Origin: Burkholderiaceae bacterium
GTDB lineage: Bacteria; Pseudomonadota; Gammaproteobacteria; Burkholderiales; Burkholderiaceae_D
DNA: 64,000 nt
Assembly (NCBI GenBank): GCA_031291325.1
Contig: JARLJG010000028.1
Coordinates: 1 to 64,000 of the forward strand
Direction: 5' to 3'
Shown: positions 1 through 11,849 of the stretch, in pieces
Numbering within the stretch: the stretch's first letter is position 1
Layout of the letters: each line of letters starts with the position of its first letter
Made by a program: the position numbers and the translations under genes
The notes under the pieces: generated by a model
Told to the model about the DNA's origin: nothing
Databases searched by the model: none
Seen by the model: only the letters and a program-made list of their open reading frames with translations

Positions 1-181
1 CACGGACGTGACCGGCTCGATCGAGTTGCCGAAGGACAAGGAAATGGTCATGCCAGGCGACAACGTCTCGATCACCGTGCTGTTGATCAACCCGATCGCG
101 ATGGAAGAAGGTCTGCGCTTCGCGATTCGCGAAGGCGGCCGTACCGTCGGCGCCGGCGTGGTTGCAAAGATTTTGGATTAA
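1..181 (+). CDS. tuf: Elongation factor Tu, C-terminal part (truncated by window start)
   Basis: Frame reads [59 protein letters not shown], the EF-Tu C-terminus, directly upstream of rpsJ. Confidence 0.97.
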   Translation, partial: TDVTGSIELPKDKEMVMPGDNVSITVLLINPIAMEEGLRFAIREGGRTVGAGVVAKILD

Positions 182-243
182 TTTTGTTTTAACATCGCCG
201 CAGACGACTAAGCGTCTGCGGTTCGCTCTTTAAAGGAAACATC

Positions 244-561
244 ATGTCAGCACCGAACCAAAAAATCCGCATTCGCCTGAAAGCGTTCGACTATCGTTTG
301 ATCGACCAGTCCGCACTGGAAATCGTCGATACCGCCAAGCGTACCGGCGCCGTCGTCAAAGGCCCAGTGCCGCTGCCGACCCGCATTCAGCGTTTCGACG
401 TATTGCGTTCCCCGCACGTGAACAAGACTTCGCGCGACCAGTTTGAAATTCGCACCCACGTCCGTCTGATGGACATCGTCGATCCGACCGACAAGACGGT
501 TGATGCGTTGATGAAGCTGGACCTGCCAGCTGGCGTGGACGTAGAAATCAAACTGCAGTAA
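244..561 (+). CDS. rpsJ: 30S ribosomal protein S10
   Basis: 105 aa, [22 protein letters not shown] signature; upstream of rplC. Confidence 0.98.
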   Translation: MSAPNQKIRIRLKAFDYRLIDQSALEIVDTAKRTGAVVKGPVPLPTRIQRFDVLRSPHVNKTSRDQFEIRTHVRLMDIVDPTDKTVDALMKLDLPAGVDVEIKLQ

Positions 562-610
562 TTAGTTAGTAATTGTTGTTGCGCACCGACGTAAAAATTG
601 CTCGGTTCGT

Positions 611-724
611 TCCCTCCCCCTTGCAGGGGGAGGGCTAGGGTGGGGGTAGGGCGGTCGAGATACATGATGCTGTAATTTTGACGCTCTACCCCCATCCTAA
701 CCTTCCCCCTGCTAGGGGGAAGGG
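611..724. repeat. REP/BIME-like palindromic element made of two G/C-run hairpins in inverted orientation
   Basis: CCCTCCCCC-TTGCA-GGGGGAGGG (612-634) and CCTTCCCCC-TGCTA-GGGGGAAGG (701-723); the ~39 bp outer arms are near-inverted copies of each other. Confidence 0.85.
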
Positions 725-807
725 ACTCGTTCCTGGCATCTTCCAACGCAGTGCGTAACCACAATCAGTAATAAAACGCGCATACCATTTTTTTACAGAT
801 TTTGCTA

Positions 808-836
808 TTGTAAATTAAAAATTTGCGCGTTATAAT
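808..836 (+). promoter_or_regulatory. Sigma70-type promoter upstream of rplC
   Basis: TTGTAA - 17 bp - TATAAT (perfect -10 box) about 110 bp before the rplC start. Confidence 0.7.
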
Positions 837-946
837 GTTCGGCTTCGGTGGGAGTGCGAGGTTTTGTAATTTACCTCTCGCTCCTGCACTATTTGAGTAG
901 TACAAACATCAGCCCCGCCCAATCGTAGGTGGGAATGGAGAAAACA

Positions 947-1603
947 ATGAGCCTAGGCCTTGTTGGTCGCAAGGTTGGTATGATGCGCATCTTCACGGAT
1001 GACGGGGATTCGATTCCTGTAACCGTGCTGGACGTGTCGAACAACCGTGTGACACAAATCAAAACGCCTGACACAGATGGTTATTCCGCTGTGCAGGTCG
1101 CATTCGGTCAACGTCGCGCTTCCCGCGTGAACAAAGCCGCTGCCGGTCACCACGCCAAGGCGGGTGTAGAAGCAGGGACCGTCCTGAAAGAATTCCGTAT
1201 CGACGCTGCGAAAGCTGCCGAATTCAAGGCTGGCGACGTCGTCGCTGCAAGCCTGTTCGAAGTCGGTCAGAAAGTGGACGTGCAAGGCGTGTCCATCGGT
1301 AAGGGTTACGCTGGCGTCATCAAGCGTTACCACTTCGGTTCTGGTCGTGCATCGCACGGTAACTCGCGTTCGCATAATGTTCCAGGTTCGATCGGTATGG
1401 CGCAGGATCCGGGTCGTGTTTTCCCTGGTAAGCGCATGACTGGTCACTTGGGCGACGTTACGCGCACCATGCAAAATCTGGAAATCGCCCGCATCGACGC
1501 CGACCGCCAGCTGTTGCTGGTCAAGGGTGCGGTTCCGGGCGCCAAAAACGGTCAAGTGATCGTTTCGCCTGCAGTCAAAATCAAATCCAAGAAGGGAGCC
1601 TAA
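947..1603 (+). CDS. rplC: 50S ribosomal protein L3
   Basis: [19 protein letters not shown] at 947 chosen over the upstream GTG in the ORF track. Confidence 0.97.
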   Translation: MSLGLVGRKVGMMRIFTDDGDSIPVTVLDVSNNRVTQIKTPDTDGYSAVQVAFGQRRASRVNKAAAGHHAKAGVEAGTVLKEFRIDAAKAAEFKAGDVVAASLFEVGQKVDVQGVSIGKGYAGVIKRYHFGSGRASHGNSRSHNVPGSIGMAQDPGRVFPGKRMTGHLGDVTRTMQNLEIARIDADRQLLLVKGAVPGAKNGQVIVSPAVKIKSKKGA

Positions 1604-1606
1604 GCA

Positions 1607-2227
1607 ATGGAACTCAAGCTCCTGAATGACCAAGGTCAAGCTGCATCGAACGTTGCTGCGCCGGACACGATTTTCGGCCGCGACTATAACGAAGCGCTGA
1701 TTCATCAGGTCGTGGTTGCTTACCAGGCCAACGCTCGCAGCGGCAACCGTAAGCAAAAAGATCGTGAAGAAGTGCATCACACGACCAAGAAGCCATGGCG
1801 TCAAAAGGGCACGGGCCGCGCTCGTGCCGGTATGTCGTCGTCGCCGTTGTGGCGTGGGGGTGGTCGTATATTCCCGAATTCGCCTGACGAAAACTTCACG
1901 CACAAGGTCAACAAGAAGATGTATCGCGCAGGTGTCTGCTCGATTCTGTCTCAGTTGGCTCGCGAAGGCCGCTTGTCGGTGATCGAAGACCTGACGGTCG
2001 ACGCGCCGAAGACCAAGCTGTTGTCGCAAAAACTCAAGGGCATGGGCCTGGATTCGGTGTTGGTGATTACCGACAGTCTCGACGAAAATCTGTTGTTGGC
2101 GTCGCGCAATCTGCCTAACGTGCTCATCTGCGAACCGCGCCACGCCGATCCGGTCTCTTTGGTGTTCTACAAAAAGATTTTGATCACCAAGCTGGCATTG
2201 GCCAAGATCGAGGAGATGCTGGCATGA
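1607..2227 (+). CDS. rplD: 50S ribosomal protein L4
   Basis: 206 aa L4 family, operon context. Confidence 0.98.
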   Translation: MELKLLNDQGQAASNVAAPDTIFGRDYNEALIHQVVVAYQANARSGNRKQKDREEVHHTTKKPWRQKGTGRARAGMSSSPLWRGGGRIFPNSPDENFTHKVNKKMYRAGVCSILSQLAREGRLSVIEDLTVDAPKTKLLSQKLKGMGLDSVLVITDSLDENLLLASRNLPNVLICEPRHADPVSLVFYKKILITKLALAKIEEMLA

Positions 2228-2538
2228 ACGCGATTGTAAAACATAGCGAAGAGCGCTTGATGAAAGTGCTGTTGGCGCCGGTCATTTCCGAAAAGGCGAC
2301 GTTTGTTGCCGAGAAGAACGAACAAGTCGTTTTCCTCGTCGTGCCGGATGCCACCAAGCTGGAAATCAAGGCGGCAGTCGAACTGCTGTTCAAGGTCCAG
2401 GTTGAATCGGTGCAAGTAGCGAACCGTCAAGGCAAGCAAAAGCGGACTGGCCGTTTCAACGGTCGTCGCAACCACACGCGTCGTGCGTTTGTTTGCCTGA
2501 AGCCCGGTCAAGAAATCAACTTCACCGAGGAGGCATAA
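2224..2538 (+). CDS. rplW: 50S ribosomal protein L23
   Basis: 104 aa, overlaps the rplD stop (ATGA). Confidence 0.97.
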   Translation: MNAIVKHSEERLMKVLLAPVISEKATFVAEKNEQVVFLVVPDATKLEIKAAVELLFKVQVESVQVANRQGKQKRTGRFNGRRNHTRRAFVCLKPGQEINFTEEA

Positions 2539-2540
2539 TC

Positions 2541-3368
2541 ATGGCACTCGTTAAAGTCAAGCCGACCTCGCCTGGTCGTCGCGGCATGGTCAAGGTCGTC
2601 ACTGACGACCTGTACAAAGGCCGTCCGTTCGCCGCGCTGGTCGAAAAGAAATCCAAGACCGCTGGTCGTAACAACAACGGTCACATCACCACCCGTCATA
2701 TCGGCGGTGGTCACAAGCAACACTATCGCGTGATCGATTTCCGCCGCACCAAGGACGGGATTCCGGCCAAGGTCGAACGTATCGAATACGATCCGAACCG
2801 CAGCGCGCACATTGCATTGCTGTGCTATGCCGACGGCGAACGTCATTACATCATTGCGACCAAGGGTCTGGCAATCGGCGATCAATTGATGAACGGCGCA
2901 GAAGCCCCGATCAAATCGGGCAACTGCCTGCCGATCCGCAATATTCCAGTCGGCACAGTCATGCATTGCGTCGAAATGTTGCCGGGCAAGGGCGCGCAAA
3001 TGGCGCGTACCGCTGGCGCCGGCGTGGTCTTGATGGCACGCGAAGGCACTTACGCTCAGGTTCGTCTGCGTTCCGGCGAAGTGCGTCGCGTGCATATCGA
3101 ATGCCGCGCAACCGTGGGTGAAGTCGGCAATGCCGAACACAGCCTGCGCAAGATCGGTAAAGCTGGTGCAATGCGTTGGCGCGGTGTTCGTCCTACCGTT
3201 CGCGGTGTGGTCATGAACCCGGTCGACCATCCGCATGGTGGTGGCGAGGGCAAGACCGCAGCCGGCCGTCATCCGGTGTCGCCGTGGGGCCAGCAGACCA
3301 AGGGTAAGAAGACGCGTCGCAACAAGCGCACGACTTCCATGATCGTCTCGCGCCGTGGCAAGAAATAA
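2541..3368 (+). CDS. rplB: 50S ribosomal protein L2
   Basis: [19 protein letters not shown]...HPHGGGEGK. Confidence 0.98.
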   Translation: MALVKVKPTSPGRRGMVKVVTDDLYKGRPFAALVEKKSKTAGRNNNGHITTRHIGGGHKQHYRVIDFRRTKDGIPAKVERIEYDPNRSAHIALLCYADGERHYIIATKGLAIGDQLMNGAEAPIKSGNCLPIRNIPVGTVMHCVEMLPGKGAQMARTAGAGVVLMAREGTYAQVRLRSGEVRRVHIECRATVGEVGNAEHSLRKIGKAGAMRWRGVRPTVRGVVMNPVDHPHGGGEGKTAAGRHPVSPWGQQTKGKKTRRNKRTTSMIVSRRGKK

Positions 3369-3378
3369 GGGGTAACAC

Positions 3379-3654
3379 ATGACACGTTCATTGAAAAAAG
3401 GGCCGTTCTGTGACGCCCACCTGGTGAAAAAAGTCGAGACCGCGCAAGCGATCAAAGACAAGAAGCCGATCAAAACCTGGTCGCGCCGTTCGACGATCAT
3501 GCCGGACTTCATCGGTCTGACCATCGCGGTACACAATGGCAAGCAACACGTGCCGGTGTATGTATCCGAGAACATGGTCGGTCACAAGCTCGGCGAATTC
3601 GCGCTGACCCGCACCTTCAAGGGTCATGCTGCTGATAAGAAAGCTAAGAAATAA
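3379..3654 (+). CDS. rpsS: 30S ribosomal protein S19
   Basis: [15 protein letters not shown]. Confidence 0.98.
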   Translation: MTRSLKKGPFCDAHLVKKVETAQAIKDKKPIKTWSRRSTIMPDFIGLTIAVHNGKQHVPVYVSENMVGHKLGEFALTRTFKGHAADKKAKK

Positions 3655-3660
3655 GGTCCG

Positions 3661-3993
3661 ATGATGGAAACTAAAGCTACCCTCCGTGGCGTGCGTCTGT
3701 CGGCCCAAAAGGGCCGTCTGGTCGCCGATCTGATCCGCGGCAAGAAAGTTGATCAAGCGCTCAATATCCTGACCTTCAGCCCGAAAAAGGGCGCGGTCAT
3801 CATCAAGCGTGTGCTGGAGTCCGCCATTGCGAACGCCGAGCACAACGACGGTGCGGATATCGACGAATTGAAAGTCACGACGATTTATGTCGAAAAAGGT
3901 TCGGTCTTGAAGCGCTTCACTGCGCGCGCCAAGGGCCGGGGTGATCGTATCTCGAAGCAATCCTGTCACATTTACGTGACTGTCGGAAACTAA
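3661..3993 (+). CDS. rplV: 50S ribosomal protein L22
   Basis: 110 aa L22; start could be 3661 or 3664. Confidence 0.97.
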   Translation: MMETKATLRGVRLSAQKGRLVADLIRGKKVDQALNILTFSPKKGAVIIKRVLESAIANAEHNDGADIDELKVTTIYVEKGSVLKRFTARAKGRGDRISKQSCHIYVTVGN

Positions 3994-4002
3994 GGAGTCA
4001 CG

Positions 4003-4848
4003 ATGGGACAGAAGATACATCCAACCGGTTTTCGCCTCGCGGTAACGCGTAACTGGGCGTCGCGTTGGTATGCTGGCAATAGCAATTTTGCCACCATGCT
4101 CAACGAAGACTTGAAAGTGCGCGCCTACCTGAAGGCCAAACTGAAGAACGCCTCCGTCGGCCGTGTCGTCATCGAGCGTCCTGCGAAGAACGCGCGCATC
4201 ACGATTTACAGCTCGCGTCCTGGCGTTGTGATCGGCAAGAAGGGCGAAGACATCGAAGTCTTGAAGTCCGCGCTGACCAAGATGATGGGCGTGCCGGTGC
4301 ACGTCAACATCGAAGAAATCCGCAAGCCTGAAACCGATGCGCAACTGATCGCCGATTCGATTGCCCAGCAATTGGAAAAGCGCATCATGTTCCGCCGCGC
4401 GATGAAGCGTGCGATGCAAAATGCAATGCGCCTCGGCGCGCAAGGCATCAAGATCATGTCGTCCGGTCGTTTGAACGGCATCGAAATTGCGCGTAAAGAA
4501 TGGTATCGCGAAGGCCGCGTGCCTCTGCATACGCTGCGCGCAGACATCGACTACGGTTTCGGCGAAGCCAGCACCACCTACGGCATCATCGGCATCAAGG
4601 TTTGGGTCTACAAGGGCGACCGTCTGGCCAGTGGCGAAACGCCAACCGTGGAAGTTGCAACGGATGACGACAAGAAGCGCCGTGGCCCGCGTCGTGACGA
4701 CGGCAAGCCAAGTGGACGCCCACGCACCCCGCGCCCTGAAGGTCAAACCGCTGGCGCGCCTGGCGCACCGGCGAATGCCGCCAAGCGGGTGCGCGCCAAG
4801 AAGCCGGAAGGCGCTGCTGCTGCCCCGGCTGAGAAAGCAGGAGAATAA
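4003..4848 (+). CDS. rpsC: 30S ribosomal protein S3
   Basis: [18 protein letters not shown]; basic/Ala-Pro-rich C-terminal tail. Confidence 0.98.
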   Translation: MGQKIHPTGFRLAVTRNWASRWYAGNSNFATMLNEDLKVRAYLKAKLKNASVGRVVIERPAKNARITIYSSRPGVVIGKKGEDIEVLKSALTKMMGVPVHVNIEEIRKPETDAQLIADSIAQQLEKRIMFRRAMKRAMQNAMRLGAQGIKIMSSGRLNGIEIARKEWYREGRVPLHTLRADIDYGFGEASTTYGIIGIKVWVYKGDRLASGETPTVEVATDDDKKRRGPRRDDGKPSGRPRTPRPEGQTAGAPGAPANAAKRVRAKKPEGAAAAPAEKAGE

Positions 4849-4850
4849 TC

Positions 4851-5270
4851 ATGCTGCAACCAGCACGCAGAAAATATCGTAAAGAACAAAAGGGTCGCAA
4901 CAAGGGGATTTCCCATGACCGTGGCACCGCCGTCTCGTTCGGCGAGTTCGGCTTGAAGGCAATTGGCCGCGGTCGTATCACTGCGCGTCAGATCGAAGCG
5001 GCGCGTCGTGCGATGACCCGTCACATCAAGCGCGGTGGCCGTATCTGGATTCGTATTTTCCCGGATAAGCCAATTTCGCAAAAGCCGGCTGAAGTCCGTA
5101 TGGGTAACGGCAAGGGTAATCCAGAGTACTACGTTGCCGAGATTCAACCCGGCAAAATGTTGTACGAGATGGATGGTGTGGATGAAGTCTTGGCGCGTGA
5201 AGCATTCCGCCTGGCTGCAGCTAAACTGCCGTTATTGACTACGTTTGTCGTCCGTCAAGTCGGCCAATAA
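4851..5270 (+). CDS. rplP: 50S ribosomal protein L16
   Basis: [19 protein letters not shown]. Confidence 0.98.
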   Translation: MLQPARRKYRKEQKGRNKGISHDRGTAVSFGEFGLKAIGRGRITARQIEAARRAMTRHIKRGGRIWIRIFPDKPISQKPAEVRMGNGKGNPEYYVAEIQPGKMLYEMDGVDEVLAREAFRLAAAKLPLLTTFVVRQVGQ

Positions 5271-5281
5271 GGGGAGTGGAA

Positions 5282-5473
5282 ATGAAAGCATCTGAACTCC
5301 GCGGCAAAGACGAAGCGGCTTTGGCAAAAGAGCTGAATGAGTTGTTGAAGGCGCAATTCGGCCTGCGTATGCAAATCGCAACGCAGCAACTGAACAACAC
5401 CGCGCAACTCAAGAAAGTCCGTCGCGATATCGCACGAGTAAAAACGGTTCTGAATCAGAAGGACGCCAAATAA
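5282..5473 (+). CDS. rpmC: 50S ribosomal protein L29
   Basis: [26 protein letters not shown] 5282 preferred over GTG 5276. Confidence 0.96.
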   Translation: MKASELRGKDEAALAKELNELLKAQFGLRMQIATQQLNNTAQLKKVRRDIARVKTVLNQKDAK

Positions 5474-5745
5474 TGAACGATCAAGTGAAACAAGCGCTCA
5501 AGCGCACGCTGATTGGCAAAGTGGTCTCCGACAAAATGGACAAGACCGTTACCGTGCTGATCGAACGCCACGTCAAGCATCCGCTGTACGGGAAAATCAT
5601 TGTGCGCACGAACAAGTATCACGCGCACAACGAAGGCAACCAGGCCAAGGCCGGCGATACGGTCGAAATCCAGGAAGGCCGTCCGATTTCCAAGACTAAA
5701 GCTTGGTCGGTGACCCGTGTGGTGCAAGCTGCACAAATAGTTTGA
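5473..5745 (+). CDS. rpsQ: 30S ribosomal protein S17
   Basis: [30 protein letters not shown]. Confidence 0.97.
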   Translation: MNDQVKQALKRTLIGKVVSDKMDKTVTVLIERHVKHPLYGKIIVRTNKYHAHNEGNQAKAGDTVEIQEGRPISKTKAWSVTRVVQAAQIV

Positions 5746-5764
5746 AAATAGTTGTAGATAGTTG

Positions 5765-5793
5765 TTGCAGGCCCAGCGTTTTGATGTAATAAT
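5765..5793 (+). promoter_or_regulatory. Candidate spc operon promoter upstream of rplN
   Basis: TTGCAG - 16 bp - TAATAA(T) in the 258-bp rpsQ-rplN gap; the E. coli spc operon also begins at rplN. Confidence 0.5.
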
Positions 5794-6003
5794 GCTGGGC
5801 TTCGTTCTTGAATCTCTTTGATTGATTCAACCAGACTCAAGGGCGGCGCTGAAATACCCTGCTTGAAATATCGTCGTAGCAAGAAGTTTTGGAAATCGTC
5901 CACCTAATCAGTCTGTCTTAGCAAAGATGGCCTGACGGGACCAAGACTGACCGGGTGTTCGCATTGTGCGGATTGAACGGGTTAAGTTGGGAAAGAAAAT
6001 ATT

Positions 6004-6372
6004 ATGATTCAAACTGAAAGCCGGCTCGAAGTAGCCGACAACACGGGTGCGCGTGAAGTCATGTGCATCAAGGTGCTGGGTGGTTCCAAGCGCCGTTATG
6101 CGAGCATCGGCGACGTAATCAAGGTTACCGTCAAGGTGGCTCAGCCGCGCGGTCGCGTTAAAAAAGGTGAGATTTACAATGCAGTCGTCGTGCGCAATGC
6201 CAAGGGTGTGCGCCGCCAAGAAGGCTCGTTGGTAAAGTTCCATGGCAATGCCGCAGTTTTGCTGAACGCAAAGCTGGAGCCGATTGGCACACGCATTTTT
6301 GGACCGGTCACGCGCGAACTGCGCACTGAGCGCTTCATGAAGATCGTGTCGCTTGCGCCTGAAGTTCTGTAA
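6004..6372 (+). CDS. rplN: 50S ribosomal protein L14
   Basis: [27 protein letters not shown]. Confidence 0.98.
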   Translation: MIQTESRLEVADNTGAREVMCIKVLGGSKRRYASIGDVIKVTVKVAQPRGRVKKGEIYNAVVVRNAKGVRRQEGSLVKFHGNAAVLLNAKLEPIGTRIFGPVTRELRTERFMKIVSLAPEVL

Positions 6373-6381
6373 GGAGTCGTC

Positions 6382-6696
6382 ATGGGTAAGATTCTAAAAA
6401 ACGACGAAGTCATCGTCCTGGCTGGTAAAGACAAGGGCAAGCGTGGCGTCGTCAAGCAACGCGTCGATGCTGACTACGTTGTGGTTGAGGGTGTGAATGT
6501 CGCCAAGAAAGCGACCAAGCCGAACCCGATGACCGGTACTACTGGTGGCATCGTCGATAAGTTGATGCCGATTCACGTGTCGAATGTCGCGTTGTTCAAT
6601 GCGGCGACCGGCAAGGCAGATCGCGTTGGTTACAAAGAAGTGGACGGCAAGAAAGTCCGCGTCTTCAAGTCCAACGGCGAAGTCGTTAAGGTTTAA
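6382..6696 (+). CDS. rplX: 50S ribosomal protein L24
   Basis: KOW-type L24, operon position. Confidence 0.97.
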   Translation: MGKILKNDEVIVLAGKDKGKRGVVKQRVDADYVVVEGVNVAKKATKPNPMTGTTGGIVDKLMPIHVSNVALFNAATGKADRVGYKEVDGKKVRVFKSNGEVVKV

Positions 6697-6702
6697 GAGA
6701 TC

Positions 6703-7242
6703 ATGTCCCGTCTCCAAGCATTCTATAAAGAAAAGGTCGTTGGCGACCTGAGTACGAAGTTTTCGTACAAATCGCCGATGGAAGTGCCGCGCCTGTTGAA
6801 GATCACCCTGAACATGGGTTTGTCGGAAGCGGTTGCGGACAAGAAGATCATTGAGCACGCAGTAGGCGACTTGACCAAGATCGCCGGCCAGAAGCCGGTC
6901 GTCACCAAGGCGCGCAAGGCGATTGCGGGCTTCAAGATTCGCGAGGGTTACCCGATTGGTTGCATGGTAACTCTGCGTGGCGCGGCCATGTATGAATTTC
7001 TCGATCGTCTGATCACGGTAGCATTGCCGCGCGTGCGCGACTTCCGTGGTGTTTCGGGTCGGGCGTTCGATGGTCGCGGCAACTACAATATCGGCGTGAA
7101 AGAGCAGATCATTTTCCCCGAAATTGAGTATGACAAGATTGACGTGCTGCGCGGTATGAATATCAGCATCACGACAACTGCGAAGACCGACGACGAAGCG
7201 AAAGCGCTCCTCGCCGCATTTAAATTCCCGTTCAGAAACTGA
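6703..7242 (+). CDS. rplE: 50S ribosomal protein L5
   Basis: 179 aa L5. Confidence 0.98.
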   Translation: MSRLQAFYKEKVVGDLSTKFSYKSPMEVPRLLKITLNMGLSEAVADKKIIEHAVGDLTKIAGQKPVVTKARKAIAGFKIREGYPIGCMVTLRGAAMYEFLDRLITVALPRVRDFRGVSGRAFDGRGNYNIGVKEQIIFPEIEYDKIDVLRGMNISITTTAKTDDEAKALLAAFKFPFRN

Positions 7243-7249
7243 GGTTGCC

Positions 7250-7555
7250 ATGGCAAAACTGGCACTGATTAACCGTGAACAAAAGCGTGCAGACCTGGTA
7301 AAGAAATTTGCCGGCAAACGCGCCGAGTTGAAGGCTATCATTGATGACCAATCGAAGTCGGAAGAAGAGCGCTACGAAGCGCGCCTGAAGTTGCAGGCGC
7401 TGCCACGTAACTCGGCGCCGACGCGGCAACGTAACCGTTGCGCATTGACTGGTCGCCCCCGTGGCACTTTCCGCAAGTTCGGTTTGGGCCGTATTAAGCT
7501 CCGTGAAATCGCCATGCGCGGCGAAATCCCGGGCATGACTAAAGCCAGCTGGTAA
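7250..7555 (+). CDS. rpsN: 30S ribosomal protein S14
   Basis: 101 aa S14, zinc-independent form. Confidence 0.97.
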   Translation: MAKLALINREQKRADLVKKFAGKRAELKAIIDDQSKSEEERYEARLKLQALPRNSAPTRQRNRCALTGRPRGTFRKFGLGRIKLREIAMRGEIPGMTKASW

Positions 7556-7569
7556 TAGGAGAATAAGCA

Positions 7570-7965
7570 ATGAGTATGAGCGATCCTATCGCCGATATGC
7601 TGACCCGTATCCGCAATGCACAGGTAGTGCAAAAGACCACGGTGTTGATGCCGTCGTCCAAAGTCAAGGTTGCGATTGCTAACGTCCTCAAGGACGAGGG
7701 TTACATCGAAAATTTCGCCGTTACCGAAGCAGATGGTAAGCCGGAATTGAAAATCGGTTTGAAATATTATGCCGGTCGCCCGGTCATCGAGCGCTTGGAG
7801 CGCGTGTCCCGTCCAGGGCTGCGCATCTACAAGGGCAAGGATGATATCCCGAATGTGATGAATGGTTTGGGCGTGGCGATCGTTTCTACACCCAAGGGTG
7901 TGATGACTGACCGCAAAGCGCGCGCAACCGGTGTCGGTGGCGAAGTTATTTGCTACGTCGCCTAA
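7570..7965 (+). CDS. rpsH: 30S ribosomal protein S8
   Basis: [16 protein letters not shown]. Confidence 0.97.
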   Translation: MSMSDPIADMLTRIRNAQVVQKTTVLMPSSKVKVAIANVLKDEGYIENFAVTEADGKPELKIGLKYYAGRPVIERLERVSRPGLRIYKGKDDIPNVMNGLGVAIVSTPKGVMTDRKARATGVGGEVICYVA

Positions 7966-7975
7966 GGAGTGCAAG

Positions 7976-8509
7976 ATGTCTCGTGTAGGTAAAATGCCGA
8001 TTGCACTGCCAAGTGGCGCGGAAGCGACCATTTCTGCAGAGCAGATCACTGTAAAAGGCCCGCTGGGCACCTTGACCCAAAGCCTCAATGGCTTGGTCAA
8101 AGTGGAAAAGACCGACGGCGTACTGAAATTTGAAGCTGCCAACGACAGCCGCGAAGCAAATGCGATGTCGGGCACCTTGCGCGCACTGGTCAATAACATG
8201 ATCAACGGCGTGACCAAGGGTTTCGAGAAGAAACTGAATCTGGTTGGCGTGGGCTATAAGGCGCAAGCGCAAGGCGACAAGCTGAACCTGTCGCTCGGTT
8301 TCTCGCATCCGGTCGTGCATCAAATGCCGCAGGGCGTGAAATGCGAGACGCCGACGGCTACCGAGATCCTGATCAAAGGGATCAGCCGCCAGCAAGTTGG
8401 CCAGGTCGCTGCTGAAGTGCGCGCCTATCGCAGTCCCGAGCCTTACAAGGGCAAGGGCGTTCGCTATGCGGACGAAGTGGTAGTGCTTAAAGAAACCAAG
8501 AAGAAGTAA
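7976..8509 (+). CDS. rplF: 50S ribosomal protein L6
   Basis: [22 protein letters not shown] at 7976. Confidence 0.97.
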   Translation: MSRVGKMPIALPSGAEATISAEQITVKGPLGTLTQSLNGLVKVEKTDGVLKFEAANDSREANAMSGTLRALVNNMINGVTKGFEKKLNLVGVGYKAQAQGDKLNLSLGFSHPVVHQMPQGVKCETPTATEILIKGISRQQVGQVAAEVRAYRSPEPYKGKGVRYADEVVVLKETKKK

Positions 8510-8521
8510 TAGGGGTTGACG

Positions 8522-8884
8522 ATGGACAAGAAACAATCACGTCTGCGCCGCGCACGTCAAACTCGTGCCAAGATCGCAGAGTTAAAAGTGAACCGCCTGG
8601 CCGTGCATCGTACCAACTTGCACATCTACGCGAGTATCATTGGTCCGGACGCAAAAGTGCTGGCTTCGGCCTCGACGCTGGAAGCGGAAGTGCGCCAGGA
8701 ACTGGCGGGTCAATCCGGCAAGGGCGGCAACACTGCCGCCGCCGCTCTGGTTGGCAAGCGTGTGGCAGAAAAGGCACTGAAAGCAGGAATCGCCGAAGTC
8801 GCGTTCGATCGCTCCGGATTCCGTTATCACGGTCGCGTGAAAGCAGTTGCAGAAGCTGCGCGTGAAGCCGGTCTGAAGATCTAA
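8522..8884 (+). CDS. rplR: 50S ribosomal protein L18
   Basis: [21 protein letters not shown] at 8522. Confidence 0.97.
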   Translation: MDKKQSRLRRARQTRAKIAELKVNRLAVHRTNLHIYASIIGPDAKVLASASTLEAEVRQELAGQSGKGGNTAAAALVGKRVAEKALKAGIAEVAFDRSGFRYHGRVKAVAEAAREAGLKI

Positions 8885-8896
8885 GGAAAAAGCGTC

Positions 8897-9415
8897 ATGG
8901 CAAAAATGCAATCGAAGATGCAAAGCGACAAGCCGGATGACGGCATGCGCGAAAAAATGATCGCGGTCAACCGTGTGACCAAGGTGGTCAAGGGTGGTCG
9001 TATCATGGGTTTCGCCGCGTTGGCTGTGGTTGGTGATGGCGATGGCCGCATCGGCATGGGCAAGGGCAAGTCGAAGGAAGTGCCGGTCGCCGTGCAAAAG
9101 GCGATGGAAGAAGCGCGTCGCAAGATGATTAAAGTCACCTTGAAGAACGGCACGCTGCAACATACGGTAACGGGCAAGCACGGTGCGTCGTCGGTTCTGA
9201 TGGCGCCGGCGAAAGAAGGTACTGGCGTGATCGCCGGTGGCCCGATGCGCGCGATTTTTGAAGTAATGGGCGTGACGAACGTGGTGGCGAAGTCCAACGG
9301 TTCGACCAATCCTTACAACATGGTTCGTGCCACGCTCGATGGCTTGGCGAAGATGAACACTCCTTCGGAAATCGCTGCCAAACGTGGCAAGTCGATTGAA
9401 GAAATTCTGGGCTAA
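8897..9415 (+). CDS. rpsE: 30S ribosomal protein S5
   Basis: 172 aa S5. Confidence 0.98.
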   Translation: MAKMQSKMQSDKPDDGMREKMIAVNRVTKVVKGGRIMGFAALAVVGDGDGRIGMGKGKSKEVPVAVQKAMEEARRKMIKVTLKNGTLQHTVTGKHGASSVLMAPAKEGTGVIAGGPMRAIFEVMGVTNVVAKSNGSTNPYNMVRATLDGLAKMNTPSEIAAKRGKSIEEILG

Positions 9416-9425
9416 GGTGAATCAC

Positions 9426-9605
9426 ATGGCAAAGACAGTCAAAGTGAAATTGGTCATGGGTTTGATCGGCACGCGCGAATCGCATCGCGCGACGGTGCGC
9501 GGCCTGGGCTTGCGTGGCATCAATTCGGTTCGCGAATTGGAAGACACGCCAGCGGTGCGCGGCATGATCAACAAGGTGTCGTATCTTGTGAAAGTAGTGT
9601 CGTAA
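9426..9605 (+). CDS. rpmD: 50S ribosomal protein L30
   Basis: [30 protein letters not shown]; internal ATG of the ORF-track entry. Confidence 0.96.
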   Translation: MAKTVKVKLVMGLIGTRESHRATVRGLGLRGINSVRELEDTPAVRGMINKVSYLVKVVS

Positions 9606-9631
9606 GCCTTGGCTTGCGAACGGAGAACATC

Positions 9632-10063
9632 ATGGAATTGAATACTATCCAGCCAGCAGATGGCGCCAAGCATTACAAGCGGCGCGTTGGCCGTGGCATC
9701 GGTTCCGGCCTGGGCAAGACCGCCGGCCGTGGCCACAAGGGTCAAAAGTCGCGTTCCGGCGGTTTCCATAAAGTCGGTTTTGAAGGCGGTCAGATGCCTC
9801 TGCAACGTCGTTTGCCTAAGCGTGGTTTCAAGTCGCTGGCAACGCCGTACAAGGCAGAAGTTCGTTTGGGCGACCTGCAAGCATTGCCGGTTTCCGATAT
9901 CGACGTGCTGGCGTTGAAACAAGCCGGCCTGGTCGGCGAATTGGCGCGCGTGGTGCGGGTTATTTTGGCCGGCGAGATCAGCAAGAAGATCACCCTGAAG
10001 GGTCTGATTGCCACCAAGGGCGCAAAAGCAGCGATCGAAGCCGCAGGCGGCTCGGTTGCGTAA
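9632..10063 (+). CDS. rplO: 50S ribosomal protein L15
   Basis: [30 protein letters not shown]. Confidence 0.97.
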   Translation: MELNTIQPADGAKHYKRRVGRGIGSGLGKTAGRGHKGQKSRSGGFHKVGFEGGQMPLQRRLPKRGFKSLATPYKAEVRLGDLQALPVSDIDVLALKQAGLVGELARVVRVILAGEISKKITLKGLIATKGAKAAIEAAGGSVA

Positions 10064-10088
10064 GCAGACAGTTTAACCGGGGTACACA

Positions 10089-11423
10089 TTGGCGACTACT
10101 CCTAAACTTGCTAAAAGTGCAGCCAGCGGATTCCCCTGGAATCGCTTGTGGTTTTTGCTGGGTGCATTAGTGGTCTATCGGATCGGGGCGCATATCCCCG
10201 TTCCGGGTATCGATCCGACGAAGTTGGCGGACTTTTACAAGCAGAATCAAAGCGGCTTTTTGGGGATGTTCAACATGTTTTCCGGCGGTGCATTGTCGAA
10301 GCTGACAATCTTCGCGGTCGGGATCATGCCGTACATCTCGTCGTCGATCATCATGCAATTGCTGTCGATCGTGTCGCCGCAGTTGGAGGCGCTGAAAAAA
10401 GAAGGTGAAAGCGGTCGTCGCAAGATTACCCAATACACACGCTACGGCACCCTGGTGTTGGCGATGTTTTACGGAATCGGCATTGCGCTCGGCTTGGAAA
10501 AGCAAGCCGGCATGGTGTTGGACCCCGGTCTGGCGTTCCGCTTCACGACGATCGTGACGCTGACCACCGGAACCATGTTTTTGATGTGGCTGGGCGAGCA
10601 GATTACCGAGCGCGGCTTGGGCAACGGCATCTCGATCATTATTTTCGGCGGGATTGCTGCAGGTTTGCCGAATGCGTTAGGCAATTTGTTTGGTTTGGTC
10701 AGTTCGGGTTCGATGGAATGGTTCTCGGCGATCCTGATTTGCCTGATCGCAGCCGGCGTGACTTACGGCGTGGTGTTTATCGAACGCGGCCAGCGCAAGA
10801 TTCTGGTGAATTATGCGAAGCGTCAGGTCGGTAACAAGATTTACGGCGGGCAAAGCAGCCATTTGCCTTTGAAGCTGAATATGGCGGGTGTGATTCCTCC
10901 GATCTTCGCTTCGTCGATCACCTTGTTCCCGGCGACCATCGCAGGATGGTTCACCGCAGGCGGCGATATCACGAATCCGGTGGTGCGTTTCGTAAAAGAT
11001 GTGGCGGCGTCGCTGGCGCCGGGTGAAGCGGTGCACGCGTTGTTTTATTCTGCCGCGATTGTTTTCTTTTGCTTCTTTTATACCGCACTGGTATTCAACA
11101 GCAAGGAAACCGCGGATAACCTGAAGAAGAGCGGCGCATTTGTGCCGGGTATTCGCCCAGGTGAACAGACTTCGCGCTACATCGACAAGATTTTGATGCG
11201 TTTGACCTTGGCGGGTGCGCTGTATATCACGCTGGTCTGTTTGTTGCCGGAATTTTTGATTGCTAGGTGGAAAGTCCCGTTTTACTTCGGTGGAACGTCT
11301 CTGTTGATTATCGTGGTGGTGACTATGGATTTCATGGCCCAGGTGCAAAACTACGTGATGTCACAGCAATATGATTCGCTGTTGCGCAAGGCGAATTTCA
11401 AGGGCGGAATTCCTTCGCGATAA
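10089..11423 (+). CDS. secY: Protein translocase subunit SecY
   Basis: 444 aa multi-spanning SecY; TTG start; r-protein operon position. Confidence 0.98.
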   Translation: MATTPKLAKSAASGFPWNRLWFLLGALVVYRIGAHIPVPGIDPTKLADFYKQNQSGFLGMFNMFSGGALSKLTIFAVGIMPYISSSIIMQLLSIVSPQLEALKKEGESGRRKITQYTRYGTLVLAMFYGIGIALGLEKQAGMVLDPGLAFRFTTIVTLTTGTMFLMWLGEQITERGLGNGISIIIFGGIAAGLPNALGNLFGLVSSGSMEWFSAILICLIAAGVTYGVVFIERGQRKILVNYAKRQVGNKIYGGQSSHLPLKLNMAGVIPPIFASSITLFPATIAGWFTAGGDITNPVVRFVKDVAASLAPGEAVHALFYSAAIVFFCFFYTALVFNSKETADNLKKSGAFVPGIRPGEQTSRYIDKILMRLTLAGALYITLVCLLPEFLIARWKVPFYFGGTSLLIIVVVTMDFMAQVQNYVMSQQYDSLLRKANFKGGIPSR

Positions 11424-11447
11424 GCGCCCGGGAGAACGACAGATCGC

Positions 11448-11666
11448 ATGGCAAAAGACGACGTTATCCAGATGCAGGGCGAGATTCTAGAGAATCTCCC
11501 AAATGCAACGTTTCGAGTTAAGTTGGAAAATGGACATGTAGTGCTTGGTCATATTTCCGGCAAGATGCGCATGAACTATATTCGCATCCTGCCCGGTGAC
11601 AAGGTGACGGTTGAATTGACACCTTATGATCTAAGTCGCGCACGTATCGTGTTCCGTACCAAGTAA
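11448..11666 (+). CDS. infA: Translation initiation factor IF-1
   Basis: [30 protein letters not shown]. Confidence 0.98.
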   Translation: MAKDDVIQMQGEILENLPNATFRVKLENGHVVLGHISGKMRMNYIRILPGDKVTVELTPYDLSRARIVFRTK

Positions 11667-11707
11667 GCTTTACCAGTCAATTTAGAACTGAAAGAAAGAG
11701 GGCAAAA

Positions 11708-11821
11708 ATGAAAGTGCTCGCATCAGTTAAGCGGATTTGCCGCAACTGTAAGATCATCAAGCGCAAGGGCGTGGTTCGTGTCATCTGCACGGAGCCGCGT
11801 CATAAGCAGCGCCAAGGTTAA
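11708..11821 (+). CDS. rpmJ: 50S ribosomal protein L36 (absent from the ORF track, short)
   Basis: Direct translation [37 protein letters not shown], with CxxC zinc-type motif. Confidence 0.96.
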   Translation: MKVLASVKRICRNCKIIKRKGVVRVICTEPRHKQRQG

Positions 11822-11849
11822 TTTAACGTTATTGATCGAGGAATAACGA

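Noticed and set aside
953-2143. 396-aa minus-strand ORF across rplC/rplD
   Set aside because: Antisense to ribosomal protein genes; composition reflects mirrored codons of a GC-rich coding strand.
3388-4746. 452-aa minus-strand ORF across rpsS-rplV-rpsC
   Set aside because: Shadow ORF opposite conserved genes, no recognisable protein.
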